The notes beneath the pieces were generated by a model. That model was given only the letters and a program-made list of their open reading frames with translations. It made no database searches and had not been told where the DNA came from. 64,000 bases of DNA from Leptospira sp. WS92.C1 (lineage in GTDB: Bacteria > Spirochaetota > Leptospiria > Leptospirales > Leptospiraceae). This document shows, in pieces, positions 18,416 to 29,899 of the stretch (the first letter of the stretch is position 1; each line of letters opens with the position of its first letter). Location of the stretch: assembly GCF_040833975.1 (NCBI RefSeq), contig NZ_CP162130.1:186001-250000 (forward strand), in the 5' to 3' direction. The position numbers and the translations under genes are program-made.

Positions 18416-18670
18416 ATGCACAAAAAACCGATGACTCCAACAAGAGCCGTAGAGACTTTTATTCGTTGCAAAAAAAATCGAGAACCGATCGCTGAAGAAG
18501 TGTTTTTGGTTTTGGATTCTTTCAAAATTTGGAATGAGATCGAGCTTACCGGTTTGCTCAACGCGTCTTTTTATTTTCCTGAAATCTTATCCGATTACAG
18601 ATCCGAAACTGCAATCAACGCAATCCTTCAAAAATTCAATCAAAGAATCGTGGACATGCCTATTCAATGA
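18416..18670 (+). CDS. Small hypothetical protein
   Basis: 84 residues, mostly helical, no recognised domain. GAGGAACGC just upstream supports the ATG at this position rather than an in-frame TTG 30 nt earlier. It shares an ATGA stop/start overlap with the SUFU-like gene that follows, so the two are translationally coupled and probably act together. Confidence 0.6.
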   Translation: MHKKPMTPTRAVETFIRCKKNREPIAEEVFLVLDSFKIWNEIELTGLLNASFYFPEILSDYRSETAINAILQKFNQRIVDMPIQ

Positions 18671-19794
18671 GTCATTTTACCGAGCCAAAAGTAATCTATC
18701 AAGAAGCCAATCCATACGGTACTTTTACCGCGTATTTAGAGGACGATGGAAGGACGGTTTATCTTTATCTTCAGGGAGAACAGAATCCCGAATTCGGGAT
18801 CAAATCCGTATGGGTTTGTAATCGGATTGCTGCTCCGGAAAGAAGAAATCAGGAAGATCTTGCCAGTGGTTTTGCGCCGATTCTCAATCAATTGGAAGTG
18901 AGCGATTCGAAACCGCATCCGCCGTTGGATGAAAAGGAACTCTATTTTATCTGGACGGAAGAAGGGGATGGAGTCGCTCTTTTTTACAAAGAAACGTTGT
19001 ATGCATTCCTTCCTCCTTGGTCGGGTATCAAAGGATTTCACGGATATTCGTTGTATGCAAAGGTGGATGCGATCACTGCGTATCCGTTGGGAAATTCAGA
19101 ATTTGGGATTATTCCGGATCGAGTGCAGCGTTCCCGCGATTTTTGGGAAGCTCGTTCCCAAAAAGGAGCCTGGAAGGAGATTCAAGAAAAACGTCTTCAT
19201 TTTTTAGAATCCAAGTTTGGAGAACACGATAAGTATTGGTCCGCAGACGGTGGAAAGTATCCGCAACTCGGAATCGTTCGTTTTAAAGCGGAAAAATATC
19301 CGGGCATTCTTATTTACAGCACGATTGGAATGAGCGCGCAGAATATGCCTTCTGTGGAGCTTTTTCACAAGGATTACGAAGATTTTGCAAGGCTTGAGCT
19401 CGTTCTCGCTGTAAAAATCGGCTCCGAAGGTTTGGAACGATCCGAGTCTTGGGTTCCTCATCTTATCGGAGAATTGATCCGATTTCCTTGGAATATGGCG
19501 AAATGGTTCGGTCATGGACATACGATTTCAATGTCGCGCAAAGATCCGGAAGCCCTGTATTTGAATTTTACTTCTATCCTATTTAGAGATCTGGAAAGTT
19601 TTCCGTCCTTTACGCCCGATTTAACGGGATTGATTGGTGAAAACGGAAAGAAGATTCGATTTTTGGCCATGCTACCGGTATCCGAAGAAGAAAAAGAATA
19701 CGCTCAGAAAGACGGGATTCAATCTTTCAATCAAACTTGGGATGAGAAAGGATATCCCTGGTATCATGACTCGGAGAGACATACACTTGTCTAA
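18667..19794 (+). CDS. SUFU-like domain protein
   Basis: 375 residues, soluble. The C-terminal 200 residues resemble the Suppressor-of-fused fold: YSTIGMSAQNMPSVELF, a middle ERSESWVPHLIGELIRFPW helix and a terminal FLAMLPVSEEEKEYAQ strand-helix. The N-terminal 150 residues have a separate beta-rich character (LYLQGEQNPEFGIKSVW). Bacterial SUFU proteins are often toxin-immunity or protein-interaction modules, but no toxin gene is adjacent. It overlaps its neighbours on both sides, forming a three-gene unit. The SUFU assignment is by pattern and moderate. Confidence 0.55.
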   Translation: MSHFTEPKVIYQEANPYGTFTAYLEDDGRTVYLYLQGEQNPEFGIKSVWVCNRIAAPERRNQEDLASGFAPILNQLEVSDSKPHPPLDEKELYFIWTEEGDGVALFYKETLYAFLPPWSGIKGFHGYSLYAKVDAITAYPLGNSEFGIIPDRVQRSRDFWEARSQKGAWKEIQEKRLHFLESKFGEHDKYWSADGGKYPQLGIVRFKAEKYPGILIYSTIGMSAQNMPSVELFHKDYEDFARLELVLAVKIGSEGLERSESWVPHLIGELIRFPWNMAKWFGHGHTISMSRKDPEALYLNFTSILFRDLESFPSFTPDLTGLIGENGKKIRFLAMLPVSEEEKEYAQKDGIQSFNQTWDEKGYPWYHDSERHTLV

Positions 19795-20491
19795 ATTTGA
19801 TTTTATGGAAGAAATCATTGATTCAATCAGACGTTATGCGAATCAGTTCGCATTTTTATCATCGTTGCTTTGTATCGGATTGATTTGGATCACTCTTCCG
19901 TTAGCTATTTTATCAGAGAATACGGATCCTCTCAGTGCCGAGGTTCAGGAAAAGATATGGCAGGAGATTTATAATCAGGATTTTCATTCTTCCAAGAAGT
20001 TAATTCAGCTTGAGTTGGCAAAGAGTGGTAAAAATGAGACAATACCTCTTCTATCTCTCTTGGAAATATCGTTAAACGGATTGCAAAGATACAAACAAGC
20101 GAACGAGATCCGTAAAAAGATTCTATCGATCTGGGAAACTAAGTATAAAAAATCTTTTTTGGATGAGAATTATCCGATCAATCTCTCCACTTGGACGAGA
20201 ATGGTCGTAGTAAAACCGGATACGTTACTCATTGGAGCGGAATATTTTATTCCATATCCGATCAACTCGGGGAAAGAAGGTTTTTATTATCATAAATTCA
20301 CCTCATACAATCGTTTCTCAAAGAAGCCGACTCGATTTTTTAAATTAGAAAGATCACCTTCTACCAATCATGAATTTCGTCTTTATGAGATTCATTCCGA
20401 TGGAGAATCCAAACAGATCAAAGTTTTCGGTGATAGTATGCCGGAGATGAAGGATGAAATGAGTTTTCTGAGCGGATTTTTAGGATTTTGA
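19787..20491 (+). CDS. Membrane-anchored hypothetical protein
   Basis: About 234 residues with one N-terminal membrane segment (FAFLSSLLCIGLIWITLPLA), then a periplasmic part with helical, TPR-like spacing (residues about 60-120) and a beta-rich end. GGAGAG eight bases upstream of TTG at 19787 makes this the best start; an ATG at 19805 would lack a ribosome site. The start overlaps the SUFU-like stop by 8 nt. No family recognised. Confidence 0.6.
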   Translation: MSKFDFMEEIIDSIRRYANQFAFLSSLLCIGLIWITLPLAILSENTDPLSAEVQEKIWQEIYNQDFHSSKKLIQLELAKSGKNETIPLLSLLEISLNGLQRYKQANEIRKKILSIWETKYKKSFLDENYPINLSTWTRMVVVKPDTLLIGAEYFIPYPINSGKEGFYYHKFTSYNRFSKKPTRFFKLERSPSTNHEFRLYEIHSDGESKQIKVFGDSMPEMKDEMSFLSGFLGF

Positions 20492-20546
20492 ACTAAATAA
20501 GCTCGATTCGGCGATTCAGAAGGGAATTTTAGGGTCTATAAAAGAA

Positions 20547-20572
20547 AAAACCCGCTTCGAAAAGCGGGTTTT
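20547..20572. terminator. Strong bidirectional intrinsic terminator
   Basis: AAAACCCGCTT and AAGCGGGTTTT form an 11-bp stem around a CGAA loop, with T-rich sequence on both outer sides. It ends the rightward SUFU-like unit and the leftward Lys/Ala peptide gene. Confidence 0.9.
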
Positions 20573-20616
20573 AAAGTTTCATCCCTTCTTAGAATGAAAG
20601 TGTGTTGCTAGAATAC

Positions 20617-20714
<98 letters not shown>

Positions 20715-20732
20715 TCTTCCTCCGTGTTACTA

Positions 20733-20767
20733 ACATTAAGTTCTGAACTTAATTCAGTTCTTAATGT
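20733..20767. promoter_or_regulatory. Leader inverted repeat of the Lys/Ala peptide gene
   Basis: Two 15-nt arms (ACATTAAGTTCTGAA and TTCAGTTCTTAATGT) match at 13 of 15 positions around a 5-nt spacer. It lies between the predicted promoter and the ribosome site, so it would form a hairpin in the 5' leader or act as an operator. Confidence 0.55.
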
Positions 20768-20781
20768 CGTGATTAGGGACA

Positions 20782-20810
20782 TAATTAATGGATCAAGATA
20801 AAAATGTAAA
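20782..20810 (-). promoter_or_regulatory. Candidate sigma-70 promoter for the Lys/Ala peptide
   Basis: On the minus strand TTTACA and TAATTA are separated by exactly 17 nt, about 75 nt upstream of the peptide's ATG. The region around it is AT-rich and otherwise gene-free. Confidence 0.45.
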
Positions 20811-20882
20811 GTGTTTTAATAAATTTTTACATTTTTTTTTAAAATTTATTTCTTACGTTAATTTTTTTAATTCTTATACTTT

Positions 20883-23240
20883 CTAAGTCACTTCAAGACA
20901 GATAAATGATATGTCATCGCTTGGATCTTTCTTTCCGCGATATTCTTGAATCGTTTTTAATACAAGATTCGCAAGATCTTGTGGATTCAAATCATGATGA
21001 TCCGTTAGAAGTTTTATAAAATTCTCATCACCGAAAATTTCTTCGTTATCATTGAACGTTTCTGTGACCCCATCCGTGAATAAAATTAGCTTATCACCTG
21101 CATAAATCGGAATTGTTAAGTGTTTATAATCCGTTGGTAAGACTCCGAGAACTCTTTGAGTTTCGGTTCTGAGTTCTACTTTTCCGCTTTTTCTGATACA
21201 AATCGGAGAAGAATGACCCGCGTTGATATACTGAAACGTCTCTTCTTGCGAATTGTATTCTCCACAGATGAAGGTCATGAACTCGCTGCCTCTATATCTT
21301 TCTATGAGAAACGAGTTAATCACTTTAAATATCGTAGATAAATCGGATTTTTTACGAATTTGATTCTGAATAATACCGCGTATCGCACTCACAAGGTATC
21401 CGGTTCCCAATCCGTGACCCGAAACATCACCTAAAGCAAGCAACATCCTGTTGGAATTCAATTTTTGAATGTCTAAATAATCTCCGGAGATGCCAACTGC
21501 GGGAATGGAGAAAAACCCGATCTTTGTTCCTTTGATAGGTTCTCCTTCGGCGACATGAAGCGTTTTGTCAATGATCGAAGCCATATTGAGATCGCGAACG
21601 ATTCTTTTTTTCTCCACCTCTTCCGCTAATAACGCGTAGTTTTGAAGAAGCATAGAGGCCATTCTCGTGCATTCCTTTAAAAAATGAAGTTCTCCCAGGT
21701 TAAAATTCTTACGATTTTTCTTTTCACCCACCAAAAATACGCCAAGGACTTCCTTTCCTTTGGCATAATTGAAAATCGGATACGTTAGCTGAACTCCCGA
21801 GTTTTGCAGAAATTTGTAAACGGATTCCCGGATTCCAAGCCCGTATGCGAGATGTGTCGTGACCGTTACTTCCGTATTGGATGCAAAATAATGCCAGATT
21901 TCCGAGCTGGAAGCGATTCTGATAAAATTTATGTTTTTGAGATCCGTCCTTGGGAATTTATCCGCGGGGATCAAAACAAGAATTTTTGTAATGTCCAACC
22001 CCTCCGAAACCATCTTCATAAGACTGTTGATCGTAGCTCTCATCGAAATCGGCGCGCTGATCATGGAAGACATCGTTTCCAATGCGGAATGTAGTTTTTG
22101 ATTTCTTTTAAAACTCCAGGTTTCGACTAAATTGGAAAGTCTTCTGTTTATAGAGTTTAACGTATAAATACTCAAAGAAAGAAAAAGAACGTTGAATTCT
22201 TCCAGATATTTATCGGCAGCGATCGGATTGAATTTAAAAAAGGCGGCTAATAAGAATAAATAACCGACGGCTAAAATCAGAATCAGATAAATCGAAGTCA
22301 GCGAAGAACTAAACGCGATTTGAACGGGAACGATCGAATATGTGAACGTTCCATAGATGATCAACACCGGAAAGACCAAGAATGCAAACAAGATCAGTAA
22401 TTTTGAAATTTCCGGTGAGATCATTTCGGAAAATTCCACGGAAACAAAAGGAAGAATGGAAATCGCACTGAAAGCGATAATCAGACTGAATTTTTTAAAA
22501 AGACTTTGCAGAGGAAAAAGATTGCGAATCGAATCCAATACCAGAATAAAAATACAGATCACCGAACAGATCAGTATCGAATACACTCCGTTGGTGGCGA
22601 GAATTCCGAAAATATGAGGATCGGCTTTCTGAGATCTGCCTACAAAACCCGCGATCAAAGAAAAAATAATTTCCGGTGCGAACCATCGAGTCGGTAATTC
22701 CTTTCCACTGAGTCGAAAGGAAATGTTTAAAATTACAAACGCGGTAAAATAGAGAAAGAAAAAGAATAAGAAATGAAATTCGTGAAATCCGACTAAAAAG
22801 AAATTAAACAGACTCAAACAGGATAAGGACCCGAACAACAGTAACATATACAGATCTCTTGTATAAAAGAAAAACCAGATAGTCACCGAAAGATATAAAA
22901 GAGAGATGAGAATGTCTCTAGTGAAATCCCGAATTACCGAATAATCGGACTTAGGAGAGAGGATAACGGGAATGGTTTCGCTAACTCCTTTATCGTAAAC
23001 GTGAATTCCGTTTTCATACGATTGGCCGGACTCGGCCATCTTGACCGCAATTTCCAATTCCAGTAGGTCTACTTTTTTTCCTAAGATGTCGGGAAATTCC
23101 TCACTGGTTTGAATGATCGTTCCGTTTGGATAGTAATAAAAGGGCGGCCTTAGCGTTTCCGAAGAAGTTTGTAAAATTCCGATAAACAATGCGATGCTAA
23201 ACAGGATCAGAGAAATAAAAAGCAAGAGTATATTTCTCAT
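20883..23240 (-). CDS. Membrane SpoIIE/RsbU-type serine phosphatase
   Basis: 785 residues. An N-terminal membrane segment, a short extracytoplasmic region and a run of about seven membrane helices (residues about 110-345) resemble 7TM-type sensor domains. A GAF-like region (about 400-530) follows, then a C-terminal PP2C/SpoIIE phosphatase (about 555-785). Metal-binding motifs are intact: VGISGDYLD, LALGDVSGHGLGTGY, NAGHSSPI and LFTDGVTE. Such enzymes dephosphorylate anti-anti-sigma (STAS) proteins in partner-switch signalling. It overlaps by 4 nt the degenerate relative that precedes it. Confidence 0.92.
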   Translation of the reverse strand: MRNILLLFISLILFSIALFIGILQTSSETLRPPFYYYPNGTIIQTSEEFPDILGKKVDLLELEIAVKMAESGQSYENGIHVYDKGVSETIPVILSPKSDYSVIRDFTRDILISLLYLSVTIWFFFYTRDLYMLLLFGSLSCLSLFNFFLVGFHEFHFLFFFFLYFTAFVILNISFRLSGKELPTRWFAPEIIFSLIAGFVGRSQKADPHIFGILATNGVYSILICSVICIFILVLDSIRNLFPLQSLFKKFSLIIAFSAISILPFVSVEFSEMISPEISKLLILFAFLVFPVLIIYGTFTYSIVPVQIAFSSSLTSIYLILILAVGYLFLLAAFFKFNPIAADKYLEEFNVLFLSLSIYTLNSINRRLSNLVETWSFKRNQKLHSALETMSSMISAPISMRATINSLMKMVSEGLDITKILVLIPADKFPRTDLKNINFIRIASSSEIWHYFASNTEVTVTTHLAYGLGIRESVYKFLQNSGVQLTYPIFNYAKGKEVLGVFLVGEKKNRKNFNLGELHFLKECTRMASMLLQNYALLAEEVEKKRIVRDLNMASIIDKTLHVAEGEPIKGTKIGFFSIPAVGISGDYLDIQKLNSNRMLLALGDVSGHGLGTGYLVSAIRGIIQNQIRKKSDLSTIFKVINSFLIERYRGSEFMTFICGEYNSQEETFQYINAGHSSPICIRKSGKVELRTETQRVLGVLPTDYKHLTIPIYAGDKLILFTDGVTETFNDNEEIFGDENFIKLLTDHHDLNPQDLANLVLKTIQEYRGKKDPSDDISFICLEVT

Positions 23241-24541
23241 GAAGGAAACCTCAAGTCATAGATGGAAACCATAGGACGATTTCTCCAAGTTAAGACCAGG
23301 GGATCGCGCCCTATCTCTTCTTCGATTTCCCAACCGATCGAAAGAATATTTTTGCCGAAATTGGAATTTCGATGAACTTTAAAGTTTTTACCGGAGCTTC
23401 TGAGTGAAATTGTGCTTTCGGTTTTTCGAATCACTCCCACAAGAAGATCATAGTCTTCGTTCCAGGAAATTTCCTTTAAATAAGATTCCACTAAATTTTT
23501 TATATAATTCAGACTTTGAACGGATTTAGAGGTTCTTGCAGAGAATAGGATTCCGAGTATATAACAAAGAACTAATACTGAAACCTGATTGGTGATTCCC
23601 AGTTTAAGAATTACAAAATACGTTTCCTCCCCATCCGAATTTAGAAATTCTATCAATTCTCCGGGTTCTCTGGATAAAACTTCGGTTCGAATGTTTCCGA
23701 TCATCGGAGGTTCGCCGGCCTCCAGAAATTTTCGAATTTTACCCGCCGTTTCCAATTCTTTTCTATACTTCTTATTTTCCGCAACTTGAGAGGATAGAAT
23801 GTGATTGTGAACCGCGATCCCGCATTTTCCGGATAAAAAACTCAGATCCTGACGCACCGAATCCTTGGGAATGTTGGAAACAGCCAGAAAGCCGAATAAC
23901 GTTTCTCTATAGACAAAAGGTAGAATGAAGTTCGCTCTCAGACTTACGAAGTCTTCGTTGATTTCATGATTTTGATCGGGTTCTCCGATCATCGCCCCGT
24001 TCTTTTTATTGAGAATGTATCGAAGCAGTTTTGCTTCGGGGTTGATACCGTCATGAGTGATGACTTTTCTTTGTTTCTTTTTAGCGTAAGTATAGAGTTC
24101 AAATGTCCTCAAATCGTTATTGAGCAGCGCAAGTTTTCCATAGTTGCTTTCGGTAAGACGAACCAAATCCGGAAATACGTTTTTGATCAGACCTTCGTGA
24201 TCAAATCTTCGATACGCCATCCGGGAGGAGCGAGGATCGTCGCTCAAATATTCGGAGATCAGGATCGATTTCAATTTTCCACTTAGTTTTTCTTGAAGTG
24301 GAAATATGATAAAAACCGCAAATATAAGAGTGAAAAGAAGGCTGACCTCCATATAATATTCGATCGCCGCCGGAATCATGGAAAGAGTAAAAAAATAAAG
24401 TCCCAATGCGATCAGGATCGAAATTCCCTTTGAGAATAAATTGATGATTCCGGAAATGAGATAATAGTCCGTCACGAGCGAACGGAACCAGTCTCTAAAT
24501 CCGGGCCAGGAATCGTCTCTTTCAGGTAGTATAGTAGGCAT
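23237..24541 (-). CDS. Membrane GAF protein with degenerate SpoIIE-like domain
   Basis: 434 residues: two or three membrane segments (about 35-100), a GAF-like region (about 120-255) and a C-terminal part that parallels RsbU phosphatases. The helix AGKIRKFLEAGEPP matches the A..IQ..LLP linker, and the stretch YFVILKLGITNQVSVLVLCY occupies the place of the metal-binding GDVSGHG motif without its Asp and Gly residues. It therefore looks catalytically dead. Its coupling to the active phosphatase suggests a regulatory pseudo-phosphatase partner. It overlaps argJ by 20 nt. The fold assignment of the C-terminus is inference. Confidence 0.6.
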   Translation of the reverse strand: MPTILPERDDSWPGFRDWFRSLVTDYYLISGIINLFSKGISILIALGLYFFTLSMIPAAIEYYMEVSLLFTLIFAVFIIFPLQEKLSGKLKSILISEYLSDDPRSSRMAYRRFDHEGLIKNVFPDLVRLTESNYGKLALLNNDLRTFELYTYAKKKQRKVITHDGINPEAKLLRYILNKKNGAMIGEPDQNHEINEDFVSLRANFILPFVYRETLFGFLAVSNIPKDSVRQDLSFLSGKCGIAVHNHILSSQVAENKKYRKELETAGKIRKFLEAGEPPMIGNIRTEVLSREPGELIEFLNSDGEETYFVILKLGITNQVSVLVLCYILGILFSARTSKSVQSLNYIKNLVESYLKEISWNEDYDLLVGVIRKTESTISLRSSGKNFKVHRNSNFGKNILSIGWEIEEEIGRDPLVLTWRNRPMVSIYDLRFPS

Positions 24542-25679
24542 TTTCTTCTATGTATTTTTCAGTAAGATCGCAGCCCCAGAATTTCATAGAGGTCGCCCCA
24601 ACATTCAATACTACATTCAAAGAAATTTCAGTATTATTTTTTAGATAATCGGAAAGCTTTTTTAAGGTTTCAGGGGTTGCTTCCTTTACCGGTAAATTTC
24701 CGAAATAAATTTCCAACGGTGCAAACGGAATCGGCTCGTCAAAGACCTTGCCGACTGCCATAACCAATCTTCCCCAGTTGGGGTCTCCACCGTAAATAGC
24801 CGTTTTTACCAAAGGAGAATTTAAGATGGACTTACCTATCTTCCGCGCCTGAATCTCGTCTCTTGCGGAAGATACTGTCAACTCAATCAATTTCGTCGCA
24901 CCTTCGCCGTCGATCGCGATGAGTTTGGTAAGATCGATGCAAATCTCTTGGAGTGCGTCTGAAAATTCCTGAACATCTGCTTCTCCTGCGAGTCCGTTGC
25001 AAAGCAGCGCCACTGTATCCGAGGTGGAAGTATCCGAATCGATTGTAAGACAATTGAAACTCCGATCCACGGAGGACATCAACACGGAATAAAGATTTGC
25101 AGACTCAGGAAGAGAAACATCGGTGAGAATATAACAAAGCATCGTCGCCATATTCGGTTCGATCATCCCCGCGCCCTTTGCGATACCGTATATCGTTCCT
25201 TCTCCCGATTTTGTTTTGATTTTTCGAAAAGAAATTTTTTTCCGAGTGTCTGTGGTCATGATCGCTTCCGCGACTTCTTCCAAGTTTCCGGGTTTTAAAA
25301 ATTCTTTCGCCTTTTTACAAGCGGGAAGAATGACTTCCATTTTCAAAGGTACTCCGATCACACCGGTCGAGGAAGGAAGAACTAACGTTTCGGAAATACC
25401 AAGAGACTCTCCAATCGTTTTGCAGATTTCCCTGGAGTTTTGAATTCCTTTTTCTCCGGTTGCCACATTTGAATTTTTAGAATTAATCACGATGGCCTGA
25501 AGTCGTCCGGATTGAATGTGTTCTTTTCCAACGATTACGGGTGCGCCGGGATAATTGTTTTTTGTAAATACCGCAGCGGATTTGCAGGGAACTTCGGAAT
25601 AAATTACACCGAAATCTTTTGTTTTATCTTTGATTCCAATATTGATTCCGAAAGAAGAAAAGCCCTTAGGCATGGTCAT
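24522..25679 (-). CDS. argJ: Bifunctional ornithine acetyltransferase / N-acetylglutamate synthase
   Basis: About 385 residues, normal for ArgJ. It shows the self-cleavage site SSTGVIGVPL, whose Thr/Gly context (G-V-I-G) yields alpha and beta chains by Thr autoproteolysis, plus KGAGMIEPNMATML, DSDTSTSDTV and the C-terminal GGDPNWGR. It transfers acetyl from N-acetylornithine to glutamate in the cyclic arginine pathway. GAGGAA lies just upstream of the chosen ATG; a GTG 12 nt earlier and an ATG 6 nt later are alternatives. No other arg gene is nearby. Confidence 0.96.
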   Translation of the reverse strand: MTMPKGFSSFGINIGIKDKTKDFGVIYSEVPCKSAAVFTKNNYPGAPVIVGKEHIQSGRLQAIVINSKNSNVATGEKGIQNSREICKTIGESLGISETLVLPSSTGVIGVPLKMEVILPACKKAKEFLKPGNLEEVAEAIMTTDTRKKISFRKIKTKSGEGTIYGIAKGAGMIEPNMATMLCYILTDVSLPESANLYSVLMSSVDRSFNCLTIDSDTSTSDTVALLCNGLAGEADVQEFSDALQEICIDLTKLIAIDGEGATKLIELTVSSARDEIQARKIGKSILNSPLVKTAIYGGDPNWGRLVMAVGKVFDEPIPFAPLEIYFGNLPVKEATPETLKKLSDYLKNNTEISLNVVLNVGATSMKFWGCDLTEKYIEENAYYTT

Positions 25680-25742
25680 AGGATTCCTCACGAGTCGATT
25701 GGATCTATGTTTGGAAAATTCTTCCTGCAGGAAAGAAGAAAT

Positions 25743-27828
<2,086 letters not shown>

Positions 27829-28008
27829 AAGTCCTATTCTTTTGTTCCGATTTAAAACATGTCCCCAAATTATCGAGGTTTGACGGAAAAGAGCAGCTTT
27901 TGTTTTCTTATTTTCAATCCTTGAAAAACGAAAATCGTAAGCTCCTTTTTACAATGTTATGATATTATAGACCGGATAGAGTTTATTATTCTAATATTTC
28001 AGAAATTG

Positions 28009-28039
<31 letters not shown>

Positions 28040-28091
28040 TCCAGAAAATGGATTCTCTTGTTTCTTTTAAATGACAGAGAGAAAACAAAAG

Positions 28092-28532
28092 TTAGTCTTT
28101 ATCGCCCAACTGAGAATTGATCTTTCGGATTAGGGACCTTTGGCGGAAAATGGAAAAAACCAAAAATCCGGCCAAAAGAACGGATCCGATTAGATAAACT
28201 TCATTGAGACTTTTGAGTCTTGTGTGTTCTTCTTCGATCGCTTTGATCGATTCCAGATGAGAAATTAAAAAGTAGAACTTATCCGAGTCCGGCCAGCTTT
28301 TTTTGGCTTCCTCTCGAATCTGAGTGATCAGAATCACGGCGTCTTCCTTTTTCATTTTTTGAATGATAGGAAATACTGTATCCAAATCCGCGTTCAAATA
28401 TTCTTTTGCGCCCATCACTGGTTTGGTTACCGTTTCTGTCAAAATCGGATCGGCCTCAACGTTGCGCGCAGTTGTTAATAATAACAAAACAAAAAGGGAA
28501 ATAATCGAAATTCTAAAAGTAGTTTGGTTCAT
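28092..28532 (-). CDS. Exported membrane protein of an ECF sigma operon
   Basis: 146 residues. It has an N-terminal signal (ISIISLFVLLLLTTARNVEA), a helical extracytoplasmic part (about 30-110) and one C-terminal membrane segment (VYLIGSVLLAGFLVFSIF) with a basic cytosolic tail. Last gene of the sigma operon, with an ATGA overlap to the preceding gene. No family recognised; it could be a sensor or target of the sigma system. Confidence 0.7.
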   Translation of the reverse strand: MNQTTFRISIISLFVLLLLTTARNVEADPILTETVTKPVMGAKEYLNADLDTVFPIIQKMKKEDAVILITQIREEAKKSWPDSDKFYFLISHLESIKAIEEEHTRLKSLNEVYLIGSVLLAGFLVFSIFRQRSLIRKINSQLGDKD

Positions 28533-28927
28533 TCAAAAAAGCCTAATTTATTTTTCCATTCTTTGGTGTACGGATTTCTATAATAGACAAGATAGATTCC
28601 CGCCAAAATTGCGAAAACACAAAAGAGAATGCTGCTCGTAATCAAAATCAAGGGTAGAAGGCCGGTCTGGATTAAAAATTCAGTATCCAGAAAAAAGAGA
28701 ACGGTAAGCGGAGAAAATCCCAGTAGAAAAAGACCAGATAGAATGATTCTCATATGTCGCACAGGAATGATATGCAACATCACTCTGCGTTTTAGGTCGG
28801 GAGGCACAGGAGTATCTTCGGATTGATTGAGAGGCTCTCCCTCGAAAAAATGAAGCCTTTCCTCGAGATCGGCCGGAACGGATTCGATCGGAAAGACCGG
28901 AGAAACGGAATCATTCTTTTTTTTCAT
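28529..28927 (-). CDS. Candidate membrane anti-sigma factor
   Basis: 132 residues: about 65 cytosolic residues, then two membrane segments (IILSGLFLLGFSPLTVLFFL and a second near 90-110). It overlaps the ECF sigma gene by 17 nt, the usual place for its anti-sigma factor, and the soluble N-terminus fits a sigma-binding role. No ZAS zinc motif is seen. Context-based call. Confidence 0.6.
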   Translation of the reverse strand: MKKKNDSVSPVFPIESVPADLEERLHFFEGEPLNQSEDTPVPPDLKRRVMLHIIPVRHMRIILSGLFLLGFSPLTVLFFLDTEFLIQTGLLPLILITSSILFCVFAILAGIYLVYYRNPYTKEWKNKLGFFE

Positions 28928-29510
28928 TTTCTTCCTTGTTTAACCAATCTCTCATAATTTCCTTTCCTCTAAAAATATAACTCTTTAGGGTGTTCATTTT
29001 CAAGTTTAATTTTTTCGAAATTTCTTTATAAGACATATTCTCAAAATAATGGAGAGTGATCGGTTTGCGATACAGCTCGGGCAAACTTTCCACGAGATTT
29101 CGGATTTTCTCGGAACCTTCCTGTTTTAGAATTTTGTTTTCCTGTTCGGAAGAGATTTCATTCTTCTTTTCCTTTGTGTTTTCGGCTAAGATAAGCGCTT
29201 CTAATCCGGATACTTCAGGGTGTTCCTTTCGGTATCTTCGTATGATTTCGTTTCGTGCGATCGTAAATAGCCACGTGGAAAATTGGGATCGTCCTTGGAA
29301 GGTGGATAAACTTTCAAAGGCTTTTAAAAATATGTCCTGGGTGAAATCTTCGGCCTCCGTTTTGTTTCGAAAGGCCTTGATTGCTTGAGAATAGATCAGT
29401 CCTTGATAACGGTTCATCAATAACTCGAAAGAATTGAAATCGCCGTGTAAGACTTTTTGAATGCAAACCCAATCTTCCGGGTTGCATACAATGGGAAGGT
29501 TTTCCCTCAT
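28911..29510 (-). CDS. ECF RNA polymerase sigma factor
   Basis: 199 residues with sigma region 2 (EAEDFTQDIFLKAFESL, FSTWLFTIARNEIIRRYRKE) and region 4 (LPELYRKPITLHYFENMSYK then LNLKMNTLKSYIFRGKEIM). The Lys/Glu-rich linker between them is longer than in the sigma factor at 5347. It sits inside a five-gene operon with overlapping ends, between a DUF6249-like membrane gene and a candidate anti-sigma gene. Confidence 0.93.
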   Translation of the reverse strand: MRENLPIVCNPEDWVCIQKVLHGDFNSFELLMNRYQGLIYSQAIKAFRNKTEAEDFTQDIFLKAFESLSTFQGRSQFSTWLFTIARNEIIRRYRKEHPEVSGLEALILAENTKEKKNEISSEQENKILKQEGSEKIRNLVESLPELYRKPITLHYFENMSYKEISKKLNLKMNTLKSYIFRGKEIMRDWLNKEENEKKE

Positions 29511-29899
29511 CGAGAAAATTTATAGTAACAGAGTAATCCTAAACCGGTTCCAAGTGGAACGAGTCCGCCGAGCATTGCAAGAGACTGTCCGAGAACGGAA
29601 ATAAATCCGATGGAAAGGGCGATTCCGACAAAACTTAGGATCAATCCAAGAAAAAAAGAATATGTTCTGAGATCAAAGGACTCCTTTTTATAAAGGCCCG
29701 CTTTGATGATCTCAATTCTTTGTCTATACCACCAGTAAAAAACAAAAAACAACAGAGCACATCCGAAAACGATCCCGAAAATGGGAACTAAGTAAAGTAT
29801 CGCTTTGTAGTCGGATCCGGAACCTGAACTTTGCTCCTGAAGGTGTTTCAGGATCAAATCCAGTGTCTGTAATAATTTTGCTTTTTCTTCTGGGTTCAT
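29507..29899 (-). CDS. DUF6249-like small membrane protein
   Basis: 130 residues: a short cytosolic helix, then three or four membrane segments (ILYLVPIFGIVFGCALLFFV, FFLGLILSFVGIALSIGF and the C-terminus), with the basic loop YRQRIEIIKAGLYK typical of DUF6249 proteins. These often neighbour ECF sigma genes; their role is unknown. It overlaps genes on both sides by 4 nt. Confidence 0.7.
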   Translation of the reverse strand: MNPEEKAKLLQTLDLILKHLQEQSSGSGSDYKAILYLVPIFGIVFGCALLFFVFYWWYRQRIEIIKAGLYKKESFDLRTYSFFLGLILSFVGIALSIGFISVLGQSLAMLGGLVPLGTGLGLLCYYKFSR

